From assembly GCA_035578175.1 (NCBI GenBank), contig JAQMRL010000006.1:33287893-33351892 (forward strand): a stretch of DNA of 64,000 nucleotides, given 5' to 3'. This DNA comes from Catonia carolina. Lineage: Eukaryota > Arthropoda > Insecta > Hemiptera > Achilidae. The position numbers were made by a program, and so were the translations under genes. The notes under the pieces were generated by a model, which was not told the origin of the DNA, ran no database searches, and saw nothing but the letters and a program-made list of their open reading frames with translations. Position 1 is the first letter of the stretch, and the number at the start of each line of letters is the position of its first letter. Positions 1 to 11,115 of the stretch are shown here, one piece after another.

Positions 1-253
1 TCCAAGCTGTTCCATCATGCGTAAGTCATTACATGTCAACATATCTGCAACACCCTACGTCATTCGTAGTTAGCTTTAAATATTTTTTCTCCCCCTACAA
101 TTCATTTCCTCAATATTACCCTCCATTATTGACAGACCAATACCTAGATGTCTTAGGATATGCCTACTATCCCACTTCTGTAAGATGTTCACATATACTT
201 ATTCTTTCACCAATTCGTTAAGTACCTCTCAATTACTTATTTCGTCCACCCAC
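1..253 (-). mobile_element. LINE RT C-terminal remnant (family L)
   Basis: On the minus strand this reads as a degraded C-terminus of a non-LTR retrotransposon reverse transcriptase. It matches, at the DNA level, pieces at 2640-2927, 21835-21975 and 23090-23345, which share blocks around 'TGGGGCATATCTTAAGACA' and 'CAGTCGAGAGATTGAT'. Many stops and frameshifts; no function expected. The 5' part continues outside the window. Confidence 0.6.
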
Positions 254-279
254 CTAATAATCTTTAACATTTTCCTTTC

Positions 280-523
280 TTGTAAAGCATAACAAATTTA
301 GTAAATAAGGCGATTTTGTAAAAAAAAATATAAAAATATCGTCGGAACCGTATTTGAGAAAATCGCAAAACACACACACACACACACACCAATCGCTAAA
401 AACGTGTTTTTTTTTGGGGTTCAGGGGGTCTGAAAACGTGTAGATCCAGTGAAAACTCGATTTCGAAAAATCGACATGAAGCAATACTTCCTTCCTATAT
501 ACTCATATAGGCAAGAGAAAGTA
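280..523 (-). mobile_element. H-family element, internally deleted copy
   Basis: The 5' end of the H repeat in reverse orientation. It holds the ATCGTAGGAGCC-like block, a (CA)n tract at about 369-388, the 'CAATCGCTAAAAAC' block and the terminal GGCAAGAGAAAGT at about 510-522. The ~100 bp normally between 'ATCGCAAAA' and the microsatellite, and the whole 3' half, are missing. Confidence 0.8.
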
Positions 524-577
524 AAAATTGACATTAATATAAAAAAATCATATAAATAAATATTTAGAATAACTTAC

Positions 578-1018
578 CTTGGCGTTTGTTAGTGATTTGG
601 CAGTATTAATTCTTTTTCCTTGGCTTTGACTATTCTCAATTTGATTATCTAATAAAAGCGTATCTCTTCCTAAACTTTGAAGAACATTTCTTGCTGTATC
701 ACGTGGGGTCGGAGGATCAGTAGCTGGGCTATAAATGGTAAACAATCCATCGCGACCTACGACTAGAACTCTTACCATACCACCAGTCGGTATTCTGGCA
801 GAATGTTCTAATGTTTGTGTTATTTGACGCCAGGTATTATCTAGACGTCTCATAACTAAATACACCCACGGTCCTTCTGTATCAGACGAGGGTGCCGGCC
901 ATCTTGTTTCTTGGCCTTTTATTCTTAAAACTTCTTCACCACGTCTCACTAACACTGGTGTTCTTTGAGATCCTCTTTCACTATCCATAAATTTACATGC
1001 TGCTTCGCAGCCGGGAAA
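578..1018 (-). CDS. Single host exon, product not recognised (possible doublecortin-like fold)
   Basis: This is the only convincing host coding exon. Read on the minus strand, a pyrimidine-rich tract ending in CTGTTTCAG precedes position 1018, and the exon ends at 578 just before GTAAGT (577-572). It is 441 bp, 147 codons, open throughout and phase 0 at both ends, so skipping it would keep frame. The residues start FPGCEAACKFMDSERG. The middle holds GPWVYLVMRRLDNTW and ARIPTGGMVRVLVVGRDG, followed by a Pro/Thr-rich stretch and a polar end (NQIENSQSQGKRINTAK). Codon use is more GC-rich than the surroundings, as expected of a true exon. No signal peptide or membrane segment is seen. The 'LPxGGVRxLYxxDGxxV' pattern of doublecortin domains is loosely similar to the IPTGGMVRVLVVGRDG stretch, but this is a guess. 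No neighbouring exon was identified, so the gene's introns exceed the flanking distance or the other exons lie outside. Confidence 0.75.
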
Positions 1019-1092
1019 CTGAAACAGAGAATTTAAATAGCCAAAATTAATTATCTGGTAGTTTATTAAACTAAATATAACGTAATCAACAA

Positions 1093-1915
1093 GCATCTAC
1101 TGCTGAACACTGTCTGCCCTCACTGTACCCGTTTTGTCCTATCTTGAGCTCTCCGCAACTAATTCCCAGCATTCTCTTGTCATCGCCAATCCTATGATTG
1201 GAAATCTATCTGCTCTTGGTCTCCATTCAAGCAGTCTCTTTTTCCACAACCCATCGACATCAGGGCCGTGGCCCTGATGTCTCTATTTCATTTTAATAAT
1301 GCAATCTGTGTACCATCATCAATGATGCCTGTTCTTCAACGTACATCCTTGTAACTGATCAAGGACTTAATGTCCCATAATCACCAAGCTGTTCATAACA
1401 GGCAAGTGAAATATTCAATTATTTTCACTCGATCTGTTAGTTCCAGGGCTACAAAAAAATAGTTCTGTTTCTTATCACATGGTCAGCCAATTATATGATT
1501 GAATCATTTAAAAATAGAAAAGGTAGAGGTGTCAAAGATATTAATCAGAGTTATCTCCTCTGAGAGTAATCAATTTCATCATTATACAGCCAGACCCTGT
1601 GGTGAATGAAGTGAAGGTGTCATTTACAGGGTAAAATAATATGTGCTTTTCAGAGGGCTCGACGTGCTAATAAGCTTACTTTTCAATTTATTGAGGAAGG
1701 CAGTAGTAAACCATCTCACTCCTCGTTTTTTTACTTAGTAAAACCTCTAAAGGTCAAACCAGCCTTTCGGCTGATGACCTAAACAACAATTACCAAGATC
1801 GATCTTTTCGATATATCAGGTCCATAGTTCATAATTGTCAGTACACACTGGTTGAGAAGTTTCCTTTTTAAACAGATCGGCAGATCACTCTTGAACATCT
1901 CTCTAACCCTTCCAT
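1093..1915 (-). mobile_element. LINE RT fragment split by an S1 SINE
   Basis: Two parts of one non-LTR RT C-terminus on the minus strand. The upstream part (1791-1915) reads VREMFKSDLPICLKRKLLNQ then a degenerate 'QCVLTIMNYG' block. The downstream part (1093-1385) reads a KRLLEWRPRADRFPI block and a degenerate 'VAESSR...VQQ' end. An S1 SINE (1389-1790) interrupts them. Typical of the thumb and C-terminal region of insect endonuclease-RT LINEs. Several frameshifts; dead. Confidence 0.65.
1389..1790 (+). mobile_element. S1 SINE-like element
   Basis: Starts near 'CATAACAGGCAAGTG' and ends with the tail 'AACCAGCCTTTCGGCTGATGACCTAAACAACAA'-type sequence. It is one of at least eight S1 copies in the window. 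Short flanking repeats (ACCAAG, 1383-1388 and 1792-1797) may be an eroded TSD. It lies inside a LINE remnant, so it is younger than that LINE. Confidence 0.75.
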
Positions 1916-1929
1916 AGGTCACCCAGGTA

Positions 1930-2440
1930 AGAATTTTCCATAGACACTCGTTTTGCAGCCCACATTCTCAATTTTCTTTCTGTGTAGACTTTTTTCCTTT
2001 CCTCAGTCCATTAGGTGTTTTGCTTTTATTATTCATGGAACCCCTTGATCAGTTTTTGATTAGTAATAATAATAATAATTTTTGATCAGTAAGTGTTTGA
2101 TCAGTAATCAGTTTTTTGTATTTTGTTCAGTTTATTAAATTTTTCGGTTAATTCCAGTGTTCCTAACAACATTTCTGCTTCTTTCAACCACTTTCCGACA
2201 ACTTAAATCTATAATTTAGTGTCTTAAAAATTTGTTCTGTCAACCGCGTGTCATTCTGTACTGTACACTTGTATACACGGTTATGATTTTTTTGGAGTGG
2301 AGCAGCCATCTATGTTCCTTGCTGTTTTTGACCGTCCTATATTTGATCTTCGGTTGTATTATCTCCCGAAGGTACTTGGATCTATTAAGTTTCCTAATAT
2401 TTCTGTATCATATCTTTAAATAACGCGGGGCTATTTTTAT
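1930..2440 (-). mobile_element. LINE RT C-terminal remnant with basic tail
   Basis: Minus-strand translation gives a degraded 'SKYLREIIQPKIK' block near 2350-2400, an 'LSESG' block, then about 2050-1935 an Arg/Lys-rich tail related to 'S-E-E-R-K-K-x-H-x-E-K-M'. The same order is found in the LINE at 45462-46765. Frames are broken. A (TAA)n run lies at about 2063-2076. Confidence 0.5.
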
Positions 2441-2544
2441 GTTCTTTATGTAGTATACGTATATAGTTTTTTCGAATGATATAAGGCTGATAGGGGCTAC
2501 AGAAACAAAGAGGATAGAAGCTTTTGAAATATGGTGTTATAGTA

Positions 2545-2927
2545 AAATGTTTAAAATTACGTGGGTGGACAAAATAAGTGATTTAGATGTTCCTTTTTAA
2601 ACAGATCGGCAGATCACTCTTGAACATCTCTCTAACCCTACGTGGACAAAATAAAGATGAGTGGAAGCTTAGATGAGTGGTTAAAAGAAGTACTTGGGAA
2701 CATCTTATCAAAAGAAGGGATTTTTAAGCTAATGGGGCATATCTTAAGACACTCAGGTATTGCTCTGTCAATAATGGAGTGTAATATTGAAGGTGTGAAT
2801 TGTAGGGGGATGCAAAGGTAAGAATATTTAAAGCAAAATACTAAAGATTTAGGATGTTTCAGGTATGTATCTATGACACGAATTGCACAAGATAAAAATG
2901 CATCAAACCAGTCGAGAGATTGATTAC
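2545..2927 (+). mobile_element. LINE L fragment with a 50-bp foreign insert
   Basis: Plus-strand copy of family L ('GGGGCATATCTTAAGACACT', 'AACCAGTCGAGAGATTGATT'). Positions 2590-2639 are an exact copy of 1861-1910, which belongs to a different LINE. Sequence resembling 'ACGTGG(G)TGGACAAAATAA' stands on both sides of the insert. Confidence 0.6.
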
Positions 2928-3992
2928 AAAAAATCTGGTGTGAAACACTTGTACAACTTTCTCTTGCCAATCCAAATAATAAACAATATAACCTAATATT
3001 AGTAATAAAACATTTAAAAAAATTAAAAAACATAACCTCATTTTAATCATGAGTGAATGAAGCATAATGAAAATTAACCTCAGTTTGGCTTAATAATACG
3101 GAAAATCACTCGTTTACGCTAAACTAGGCTCTGTAAAGAAAAATGCTCTAACTAAAGTTGTAGATCTTTTAATTTCCTATAAATTTGATTATTCTCCTTT
3201 GTCGTAAAACGCATACTAAGGCTGAAATCTTAAAAAATCGTTTTTTCTCTTTGGTGAAGAAAACAGAAAATCGCTAATTACCGCTAAACTAAGCGTTATA
3301 CAAAAAATGTTTGAATAAAAGTTGTAGGATTCTAAATTTCCTATAACTTTTGTTACATACATTTTTGCGCTAAAATGCATATTAAAGCCACAATCTTAAA
3401 AAATGTATTTTTTTTCTACGAGAGAACAGCCTTCCCAACAATTTCAGCAGGCAAAGCACCTACCCTATCTTATAGAGCATAGAAATGTAGTAAATAAGGC
3501 GATTTTTTAAAAAAAATCGTAAGAGCCGTTTTTGAGTAAATCGCAAAAAAGTGAAAAATGACACGTATAAACTATACACGTAAAAACTACTACTTCCGGT
3601 TGACCGATGTTGATGAAAATTTTCGTGTGTGGTTTGGTAGTAGTATGTAACTTGTTACGACTTTTACTTCCTCTAAATGATCAAGTTTGGTCATCTTTCC
3701 AGCAACATCGGAGACCGCGCGAGCGGCCTCCGCGCACCAGTCCGAAGACCTCACTAAATCATTCAATCGGTAGTAGCGACGAGTTTCCAAGTTTTAAGTT
3801 CGTACGGTATTCCGTTCTTGAGATATTCAGTTTACACACACACACTCACAGACACAGACCAATCGCTAAAAACATGTTTTTTGGGTTCAGGGGGTCTGAA
3901 AACGTGTAGATCCGGTAAAAATTCGATTTAGAAAAATCGATTTGAAAACAATGCATTCCTTACTATCTGATAGAATAAAGGCAAGAGAAAGT
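2928..3992 (-). mobile_element. H-family element, near full length
   Basis: Reverse-oriented copy running from the hairpin end (AAATCTGGTGTGAAACACTTG) through the conserved core to the microsatellite (CA tract at about 3834-3860) and the terminal GGCAAGAGAAAGT. About 1,065 bp. It is inserted directly beyond the 3' end of the LINE L fragment. It has no coding capacity; the only open frames are short and not conserved between copies. Confidence 0.85.
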
Positions 3993-5063
3993 AGAAAATT
4001 AAGTACTACTTTGGTTATTCTGTTCTTGAAACAGTAAATAAGTTTTTTTAATATAAATAAATATAGATTGAAATTTATAGACTAATCATAACGTTATGTT
4101 AATTGACAATAAATTATAATATTAGTTATTTCCTTTTTAAGCATGAATATACTTCCTTTTCCAATCATCACTCATTTCTTCTTTCCCCACTCCACAAAAA
4201 ACTTCATTAACCCTTTACTTTGTAGTATACCATTCAAGTAAGTGTTCCCCTTTTCTTTTCTTTTCTTTTTAGTACTACTAATAATAGCAACAGCTAAAAC
4301 TTGATTATTTACGACAGAATGAAGCTAACATCTCATTTATCAAAATTTATAATAGTGTTATATTATTAACGTATTTTGACATACCGTAGTTATTAACAAG
4401 CTCTTTGATACAATACCCATTATAGATCGTGCAAATACTAAATTTACATGTCAGATAGGCAACTCAAAACATTTTTAAACTCTCTTATCGGTTAATAAAA
4501 AATAACTTAAAACGCCATATTGCGTGATATTGTGGTCCTACAATAACAGCACTTTTTTATTTTATGTTTATCCCTTAATAAAACTGATTCATTCAAGTTT
4601 TTTTTTAATGATTCATTCCATTTTGAAATGGATTTAACAGTTTTAAGCCTTTTTATTCATATAAAAAAGTTAACGAAAAAGTAATAAATTTAATTTTATT
4701 ATGCAAATCACCCTAATAAAATTTTCATTTTTTACATAAAATGTTCTTGGTTTTTTTTATAAATATGTATTTTTCTTACGTGATTATTAATCTGATAAAG
4801 TTATTTTCGTGTTAAAAAAAGTCTGTCGGTCCTAATAACTAAAACAAAATATTAAATTGAGTTAAGTTGTTGAAATGTTTATGTCAATTTAATTACATCA
4901 CGGTTTTTTTTTATTATCCATTGTAATAATAATTGTGTAGGCTTACTCTATATTTTGTTTGTTTGATTTTGTTTCAGGTAATCTTTCATAACATTATGGG
5001 ATTTACTGATATGTAACTTGAGGAAAATAATCCGGTGTTTACAATGGACGGTAAATATAGTTT
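3993..5063. other. No gene or recognised repeat
   Basis: AT-rich, with many homopolymer runs (for example a CTTTT run near 4255-4270). No coding frame, tRNA or repeat matching the rest of the window was seen. Confidence 0.5.
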
Positions 5064-5212
5064 ACCAGTATTTTTTTGGGTGTGACCCCTCCTTCCACGC
5101 CTAATAATGACTCTCATCAAATCTAGTGATTGTGCTTTAATGTATAGTATAGTGTTCTAGATTTTAAAATTAAAGACAAAAAAAAAAAAAAAAAAAAAAA
5201 ACCAGTATTTTT
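5064..5212 (+). mobile_element. Short poly(A) retroposon with perfect TSD
   Basis: The direct repeat ACCAGTATTTTT (5064-5075 and 5201-5212) flanks a ~100-bp body (5076-5177) followed by 23 uninterrupted A residues (5178-5200). ATTAAA sits just before the tail. This is the signature of LINE-mediated retroposition (target-primed reverse transcription). The body matches no other sequence in the window: it may be a 5'-truncated LINE end, a SINE or the 3' end of a processed mRNA. The intact tail and TSD suggest a recent event. Confidence 0.8.
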
Positions 5213-5257
5213 ATGTTTTAAATCTTTCTTTACTATATCAACCCTGTGATCTCGTTA

Positions 5258-5695
5258 TTGTCCTGCATATTTTTTTTTCTCTTTAATTCTTTATTTACAA
5301 CTGTAAAATGTTACACCAAGCAAATGTGATGATTATCGTAATAATGTAAATGACATGATAGGCATGAGAGGGGTAGGGCCACCATTGGTGCCTCCCCAAG
5401 AATGAAATTTGTATATCAAATTAGCAGGTCTCTACTCCAGCGTCTTTTAAGGCGTCTTGGGGGATTATCAGGTAAATGGACGGAGGAAAGTGAACGCACC
5501 AGGGGGTTCTCGTGTTCGTGTGACTTGTCGTGAAAGCGTTTGTATAGGTATTCAATGGAATTTTGTACAAGTGGTGTTTTCAAATCTGTATGTAAGGTTT
5601 TGTTGCTAACGTAAAGAGGTGCATTTGCTATAAGGCGTAATGTTTTTGACTGGAATGCTTGAATTCATTGCAAGTTAGAGGTTTGTCCTGCATAT
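5258..5695 (-). mobile_element. 5'-truncated Jockey-like LINE with TSD
   Basis: The 13-bp TSD TTGTCCTGCATAT stands at 5258-5270 and 5683-5695. On the minus strand the body (5682-5271) codes for the end of a Jockey-type RT: FQSKTLRLIANAPLYVSNKT, then LHTDLKTPLV, and finally RRLKRRWSRDLLI before the stop at 5416-5418. The frame is open for about 80 codons, with one stop upstream where CGA is expected (TGA, a CpG-decay type change). The 3' UTR carries AATAAA and ends in poly(A) (T run at 5271-5278 on the plus strand). A second copy is at 38841-39088. Confidence 0.85.
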
Positions 5696-8600
5696 ACACT
5701 AAAAATTATTCAGCTTATTCTACATTATCTGAATTTCTAGCGTAGTTTAAGTCACATTTATTATGCTGTACTTGTTCTATCAGGCACCCATTGACGACTA
5801 TTTTTGTTCGTACACGACTTTTCCTCCAGAAAGCCATCGATTTTGTTTTTGAAGCGGGTATTTCAATGTTTTAATTTTGAAATATTTTACTATATAATTA
5901 ATAAAAGAATATTTCGGTGAATTTTGATTTCAATATCTTTATGGTAATAAAAATAATTATTTTTTCAAGAATCGCATTTTTGCAATCTGGTTCTGACGTT
6001 CATCTTCCACCCAAGTACTCAGGACTCATTACATACAGTAGCCTACAATAAAACTGGAACAGATAGAGTTTTCAAAAAACTTCAACTGGGTTCCTTACCG
6101 AACCATTTTACTTACGAATTCTAAATATATTTTATCGAATGTATACACTATCGTGTTTCTACTTTTCTCTTTCTTGGCACTATTTAAAGGTACCCTTTCA
6201 CAACACTTACTCCAAACGTATTTATTTTACAGTATTTCTAGATTTTCAAATCGGTATGTCGTATATCGCGTTTCCCTGGTAAAACATTTTAATCATTTAT
6301 AATTTTATTTTTAAAAGATAAAAAATACATCCGTTTTCTGTACATAATTACTACAAACTATTTCACTAGATATTTCTTTTGAACTGTTCTAGTTATTCCA
6401 CCCTCTTTCAATTTTATTTCTGTTAATTTTCAAGTGCTTTTTTATAATGAAGGATAAAGCTTTTCGATAACATCATAAAACTTTGTTTTAAATTTGTTTA
6501 GTATTTCATACTACATCAAAGTTTTTATTAATGAAAGAGTAAAATTATTATTACTGTATTTTACTTTATTTATTTATTTATGTATTTATTATTATTATAT
6601 TTTAATAACCAAACATATCTCGGTTTACAAATAAACTCAACACGTTAAAGTATTTTCCTTTTTGTCCAACTTTTATTGTGTAACCGGACCTATCTATGTA
6701 CAAAATAAATACATACAAAACACACATATAAACGTTTTTCATTGACTAACAAAAAAAGTTAATATGTTATTCACTTTGATGTGGCGTACAGTTATCTTGT
6801 GTAGAATATTTATATGTATTATCATCTCTCTCAATGATTTTCTCTCTCTACATTATACCACCCGCTACCTTTTTTAAGCATAGTGTTCTCAATTAAAATC
6901 CAACAAAATATATGTAATACATAAAATAAAGAACCGAATAAATACAGAGGAAAACCACCATTAAAATAAAACAAAACACTTTTATATTTTCTAACTTTTA
7001 CCATAATTTCTCTACCAATTTATTATCGCTTAATTAAATTCAGTACAAAGAAAAACCATCATGTGTGAAATCTGGTTTATAAAGCAAAGGATTGTTGTTT
7101 TATATTTTTCAGATTATACTTATTGATCATTGTATATAAAATTACAAAATATTAGTATTCTATTTTAAACATCCGTCGTAAAAATTACAGTGAAATTAGT
7201 CTAATAGAAAGTCAAAACACTGAATCAATTGGGACCATACATAGGTAGTTTGGATTACCGTTTTGTTCGAATTTTTGAACCTAACCTAGAAATACCGCTT
7301 AGGCCCATAGTTAAGGATTTTAAATTTTAAATTATGAAAAATAATAAAATTACAGTACTGTATGTACTTTACTGTACATGCAGGAGTTGCAATATGTAGT
7401 GTAGGTCTACTGTATAATAAATTAAAAACAACAGTGTCTCAGTATGAGTATTCAGTAAGACAGGGAATGGGAGAAACGAACAAGTGTGCAACCCTTTAGG
7501 GAATTCGAATTTGATAGTGGCATACAGAAAACGGAGAAGACCCCAAAAGTTTCCCTATAAACCTTACAAAATCACTGAAATTGTACTTTAAAGCCTTAAT
7601 AATCTTTGGTTGCGTGAGCTTCGACACTCGTTTTCTGCCAGCCAGTCCTTCATTCGCTTAAGACGCAAGAGTTGAACTTGACTACATGTTACAAAACATT
7701 TTTTTTGAACAAAAGTTTATAAAACATGTTATAAACCATGTACTACAACATTCTACACCGTGTACTGTATGAATCTTTGTACAGCTGCGGGATGAAGGGG
7801 ACAGACGAAGTACTAGACTGCTTCTACGTCGTAACACTGTACTGTAGTGCCCGCCACGAAAGAAGTCCATTGTGTTTAAAGAGTTCTATTTCAAAATCGA
7901 CCGAAAAGAAATTTTTTTACGCTACAGCATATTAAAGCCTGTAGCGTGCAGTATTTTGAACTAATTACTTAATTATTTAGAGCAAATAAAAACACACAAC
8001 TGCCTATATCGGTTACCAGCTCCCGACTAACTCTTTCTTTTATTCTTCTTAAACTTTTCATTGTTATAAAAATTATAAAATTTATTTAATTTATTTTACA
8101 TAAATATTAGATTTTAAATTTGGAATAACAAATAACATTTATTTTTAATAATTTAATAATATTTTAATAACTTAAGTTACATTTATTTTTGAAAATTTTT
8201 AATTATTTTTATTTTAGAATATAATCATGCTTTACAATAATGAGCCCTCATAACTGGCTGCTACAAGCCTGTTCTTTCCTGCATTTATTCGTTTATTTTT
8301 AATTTTTTAATTTAAAAATTTGTCAGAGATACAGCAATTTACCCATAAAAAGTACCCAGTTCCTAGCAGGTTTTCTGTTAGCGTGCTTATTAAACGTCTG
8401 TTACTTTATCCAGGCTTTACTCAAAAAACTGGGGTTTAAGTATTTTTTTCTGCAGTATATATAATTATATTATATAGATAAAAAATATAGATTTTGAAAG
8501 AATAAAAAAAAAGTTTAATATAATTTTATCTTTTCATAAGATTTAATGATTTTACAACAAAATACTATACATTACCCTATTTATTTATTTCATTTATTAC

Positions 8601-8974
8601 TCCTCCAATAAAACACCCTTGCTTGGAGGAGGAAAAACCTATAAATAACTAACCATAAACTACAAACTACACTATTACTTTAAACTACTAACTATATTTC
8701 TATAAATAGTTATATTCAATTAAATACCTATGTAATAACAAATTCTGTCACATAATTATATACATCAAATAATAACTTTAATATTTTTAATCGCAAACGT
8801 AATTTGTTTCAATGTCAAAAGTATAATATAGAGTACAATAAGATCAACTTTTATTTTCATTGAAATGTTTTTAACACAGTACGTAACAGCACTCTAGCCA
8901 TTATGAGCAATGGTATATTCTCACTGTTGGATAGAGTATACGATGCGCAGTGCAATATTTTATTTGTTTTAGTA
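5696..8974. other. Long AT-rich stretch with nothing recognised
   Basis: About 3.3 kb without a convincing gene, SINE head or window-wide repeat. It contains simple A/T tracts (for example TTTATTTATTTATTTATG at about 6565-6583) and scattered short palindromes. The short frames at 7682-7935 show no family features. Confidence 0.5.
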
Positions 8975-9170
8975 CTGTCTGTCTATAACTTGATGGCCTC
9001 CCGCAGAGAGGAACAGAATCGGCCCGCTACTAACCTTCTCAATAACATTTCATTATTACTACTACTAACTAGTACACTGGAATTGGTACATAATAAAGTG
9101 TTATTGAGAAGGCTAGTAGCGGGCTGATTCTGCTCCTTGCTGCCAGGCTATCAAGTTATAGACAGACAGT
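8975..9170. mobile_element. Foldback MITE, family F1
   Basis: A nearly complete palindrome of ~195 bp. The left arm starts CTGTCTGTCTATAACTTGAT and continues through a Cys/Arg-codon-like GC-rich part 'GGCCCGCTACTAACCTTCTC'. The right arm is its reverse complement and ends in ATCAAGTTATAGACAGACAG. Only ~45 bp separate the arms. The same outer terminus occurs in the larger foldback at 15138-15866. Confidence 0.85.
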
Positions 9171-10085
9171 ATGTAGAATACGAAAATGAAGCGCGCGTTT
9201 TTAAACACCCGATACAGCTTAACTTAGTATAAAAATAGGAAATTGAATAAAATTAATAAATAAATGAAAATATTATCAGCCGATTATTATATTTTTTAAA
9301 CTTTGTTAATAAATATTTAAAAACTGAGAGAAATTTGAGGCAGATTATTACTATTTATTATTTCAAGTTGAACTATAAATTACAAAATGTTATCAAAATT
9401 TTCACATTTATTGTTACTTTGGAGGAATCTTAATGTATTACGAGGCATTAACACCCACGGAAGTGTTTAAATCTTTTGAATTTTAATAAGTGGTTTAAGA
9501 AATCCTCAGTTCTTGTACTTTATAATACCAAAACTATTGAATGTTCTAAGATTTAATATTTTATGCGGTCACACATTCTTTACATTTGTGTGTGTGTGTG
9601 TGTGTGTGTGTCCACAGTTCAGTATAGAGCATATACAGGTATTGTGTGGGAAAAATCCTCTAAAATATATGGTAGCCGCAGTAACATGTACAATACCTTA
9701 CAATCACGGTTACAATAGCGGCTGATTGGGGAAGCAGTTAGGATCGGATTTGTCTTGTCTAACTAAGAAACCATGTTGAATGTGTTTGTATTCTACAAAT
9801 AATGCGGCCACATTACCTGTATACTGTAACATGTTTTACCTCACTGAACAATGTTGTTCCTTCCTGGATCTCACTCTAACTCCTTACAAACACAATTTAA
9901 CGACACACACACAAACACATATTCCTGCGAATCATGTCTGTTGCATTTTATGTTCAGTGCTTACTACGAACCTTTAAATATTGTAAAACACATTAACCCA
10001 AAGTGATGCCTTTGTTCTTTTATTGAATTTCTCCCAGGCTTTTAATTTACCTGAAAATTTTAATTTTCCTTGTTTTTAATCGTGT
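9171..10085. other. Unassigned AT-rich DNA with a (TG)n microsatellite
   Basis: A TG tract of about 12 units lies at 9587-9611, without the H-family context. No coding frame or repeat recognised in the rest. Confidence 0.5.
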
Positions 10086-10858
10086 TTTTACTTTCTCTTG
10101 CTTATATGAATATATGGGAAGGAACGTATTGTTTTCATGTCGATTTTTCGAAATCGAGTTTTCACCGGATCAACACGTTTTCAGACCACCTGAACCCAAA
10201 AACATGTTTTTAGTGATTGGTCTGTGTGTCTTTGTGTGTCTGTGTGTGTGTGAACAGAATATCTCAAGAACGAATTACCTATACAATATTTGTATAGGTA
10301 TGGTATACCTATAATAATTGTCTCATAATGCAATTATTGCATTATGATACTGGCTCGAGAACTTCATCATCTACCACAATTTTAGACCTGGTAGGATATT
10401 TACCAGTAAATGCCATGAACTCTGGACTTTTTTTTACGAAAACACTGAAACTATATTTTTTGCATAATTCATTTAAAACACATACCGATCTATGAACCTC
10501 ATCCTCACTCTCTTGCACAAGCCACGAATCATCCGCAAACAGTAAAGCATTTAGGTAAACGTCATTGTTCAACCTAATTCCCGTACTGACAAAAGCGAAT
10601 ATAAACGAAATTGTTAAAATATCTGGTATTTTAAAACAATTTTCTATAGAGCATAGTTTAGCATCAAATTGTGATGTACCGTATTTTTAAGTTCTATAGA
10701 GATTGATTTTTCATTTTGTCATTAACTAATGATTAAAATTAGGTAACATTTTTATTTTATATTGTTTACTCATAGTAATTAAATATATGTTATATTGTTT
10801 ATTGTTTTCATTGGCAAGAGAAAGTCATGTGAGTGTTTCACACCAGATTTTTTAACTT
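10086..10858 (+). mobile_element. H-family element with its middle replaced by LINE sequence
   Basis: 5' portion 10086-10275 (TTTTTACTTTCTCTTGC..., microsatellite at ~10222-10250, 'AATATCTCAAGAACG'). 3' portion about 10630-10858 ('GAGCATAGTTTAGC', 'GGCAAGAGAAAGT' at 10813-10825, hairpin 'GTGTGAGTGTTTCACAC', 'CAGATTTTTT'). The conserved core between them is absent and a LINE RT piece occupies that place. Confidence 0.75.
10340..10590 (-). pseudogene. LINE reverse transcriptase palm fragment (FADD box)
   Basis: The minus-strand frame (10572-10342) begins MNNDVYLNALLFADDSWLVQ, the conserved RT motif with the FADD catalytic aspartates. It continues with a Ser/Glu-rich helix and 'GKYPTRSKIVVDDEVLEPVS', the usual spacing in insect endonuclease-RT LINEs. 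It is only ~76 codons of a polymerase that is normally near 900, with no start or end, so it is a fragment. The downstream C-terminal parts of related elements are at 25238-25950 and 56385-56720. Confidence 0.75.
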
Positions 10859-10864
10859 CCGATA

Positions 10865-11115
10865 AAATTTTATTTGTTAGTAATCAAACGTATTTTACTT
10901 TTTATTTACAACCAGTATTTACTACAACTACCTATCAACTTTTTTAATCTAAAGTCGCATCAAGTTAAACATCTGTCATGTATAACTCCAAAGTACTTAA
11001 CCTCGTTTTATTCTAAAATTTCTAAGTTGTTGATGAAAATGACCGGACTTGTGCCTGGTTGAAGAGAACAAGTGACGTGTAATGATTTGTTGACATTTAC
11101 ATTTATTTTCCATTT
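10865..11115 (-). pseudogene. Jockey-like RT fragment
   Basis: Minus-strand reading gives VNVNKSLHVTCSLQPGTSPV, then a 'NEVKYFGV' block and 'LKKLIGSCSKYWL'. This is the region after the RT palm in Jockey elements ('K..H..F.LR......I......VKYLG..LD..L'). Several interruptions. It abuts the 3' end of the H copy. Confidence 0.6.
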
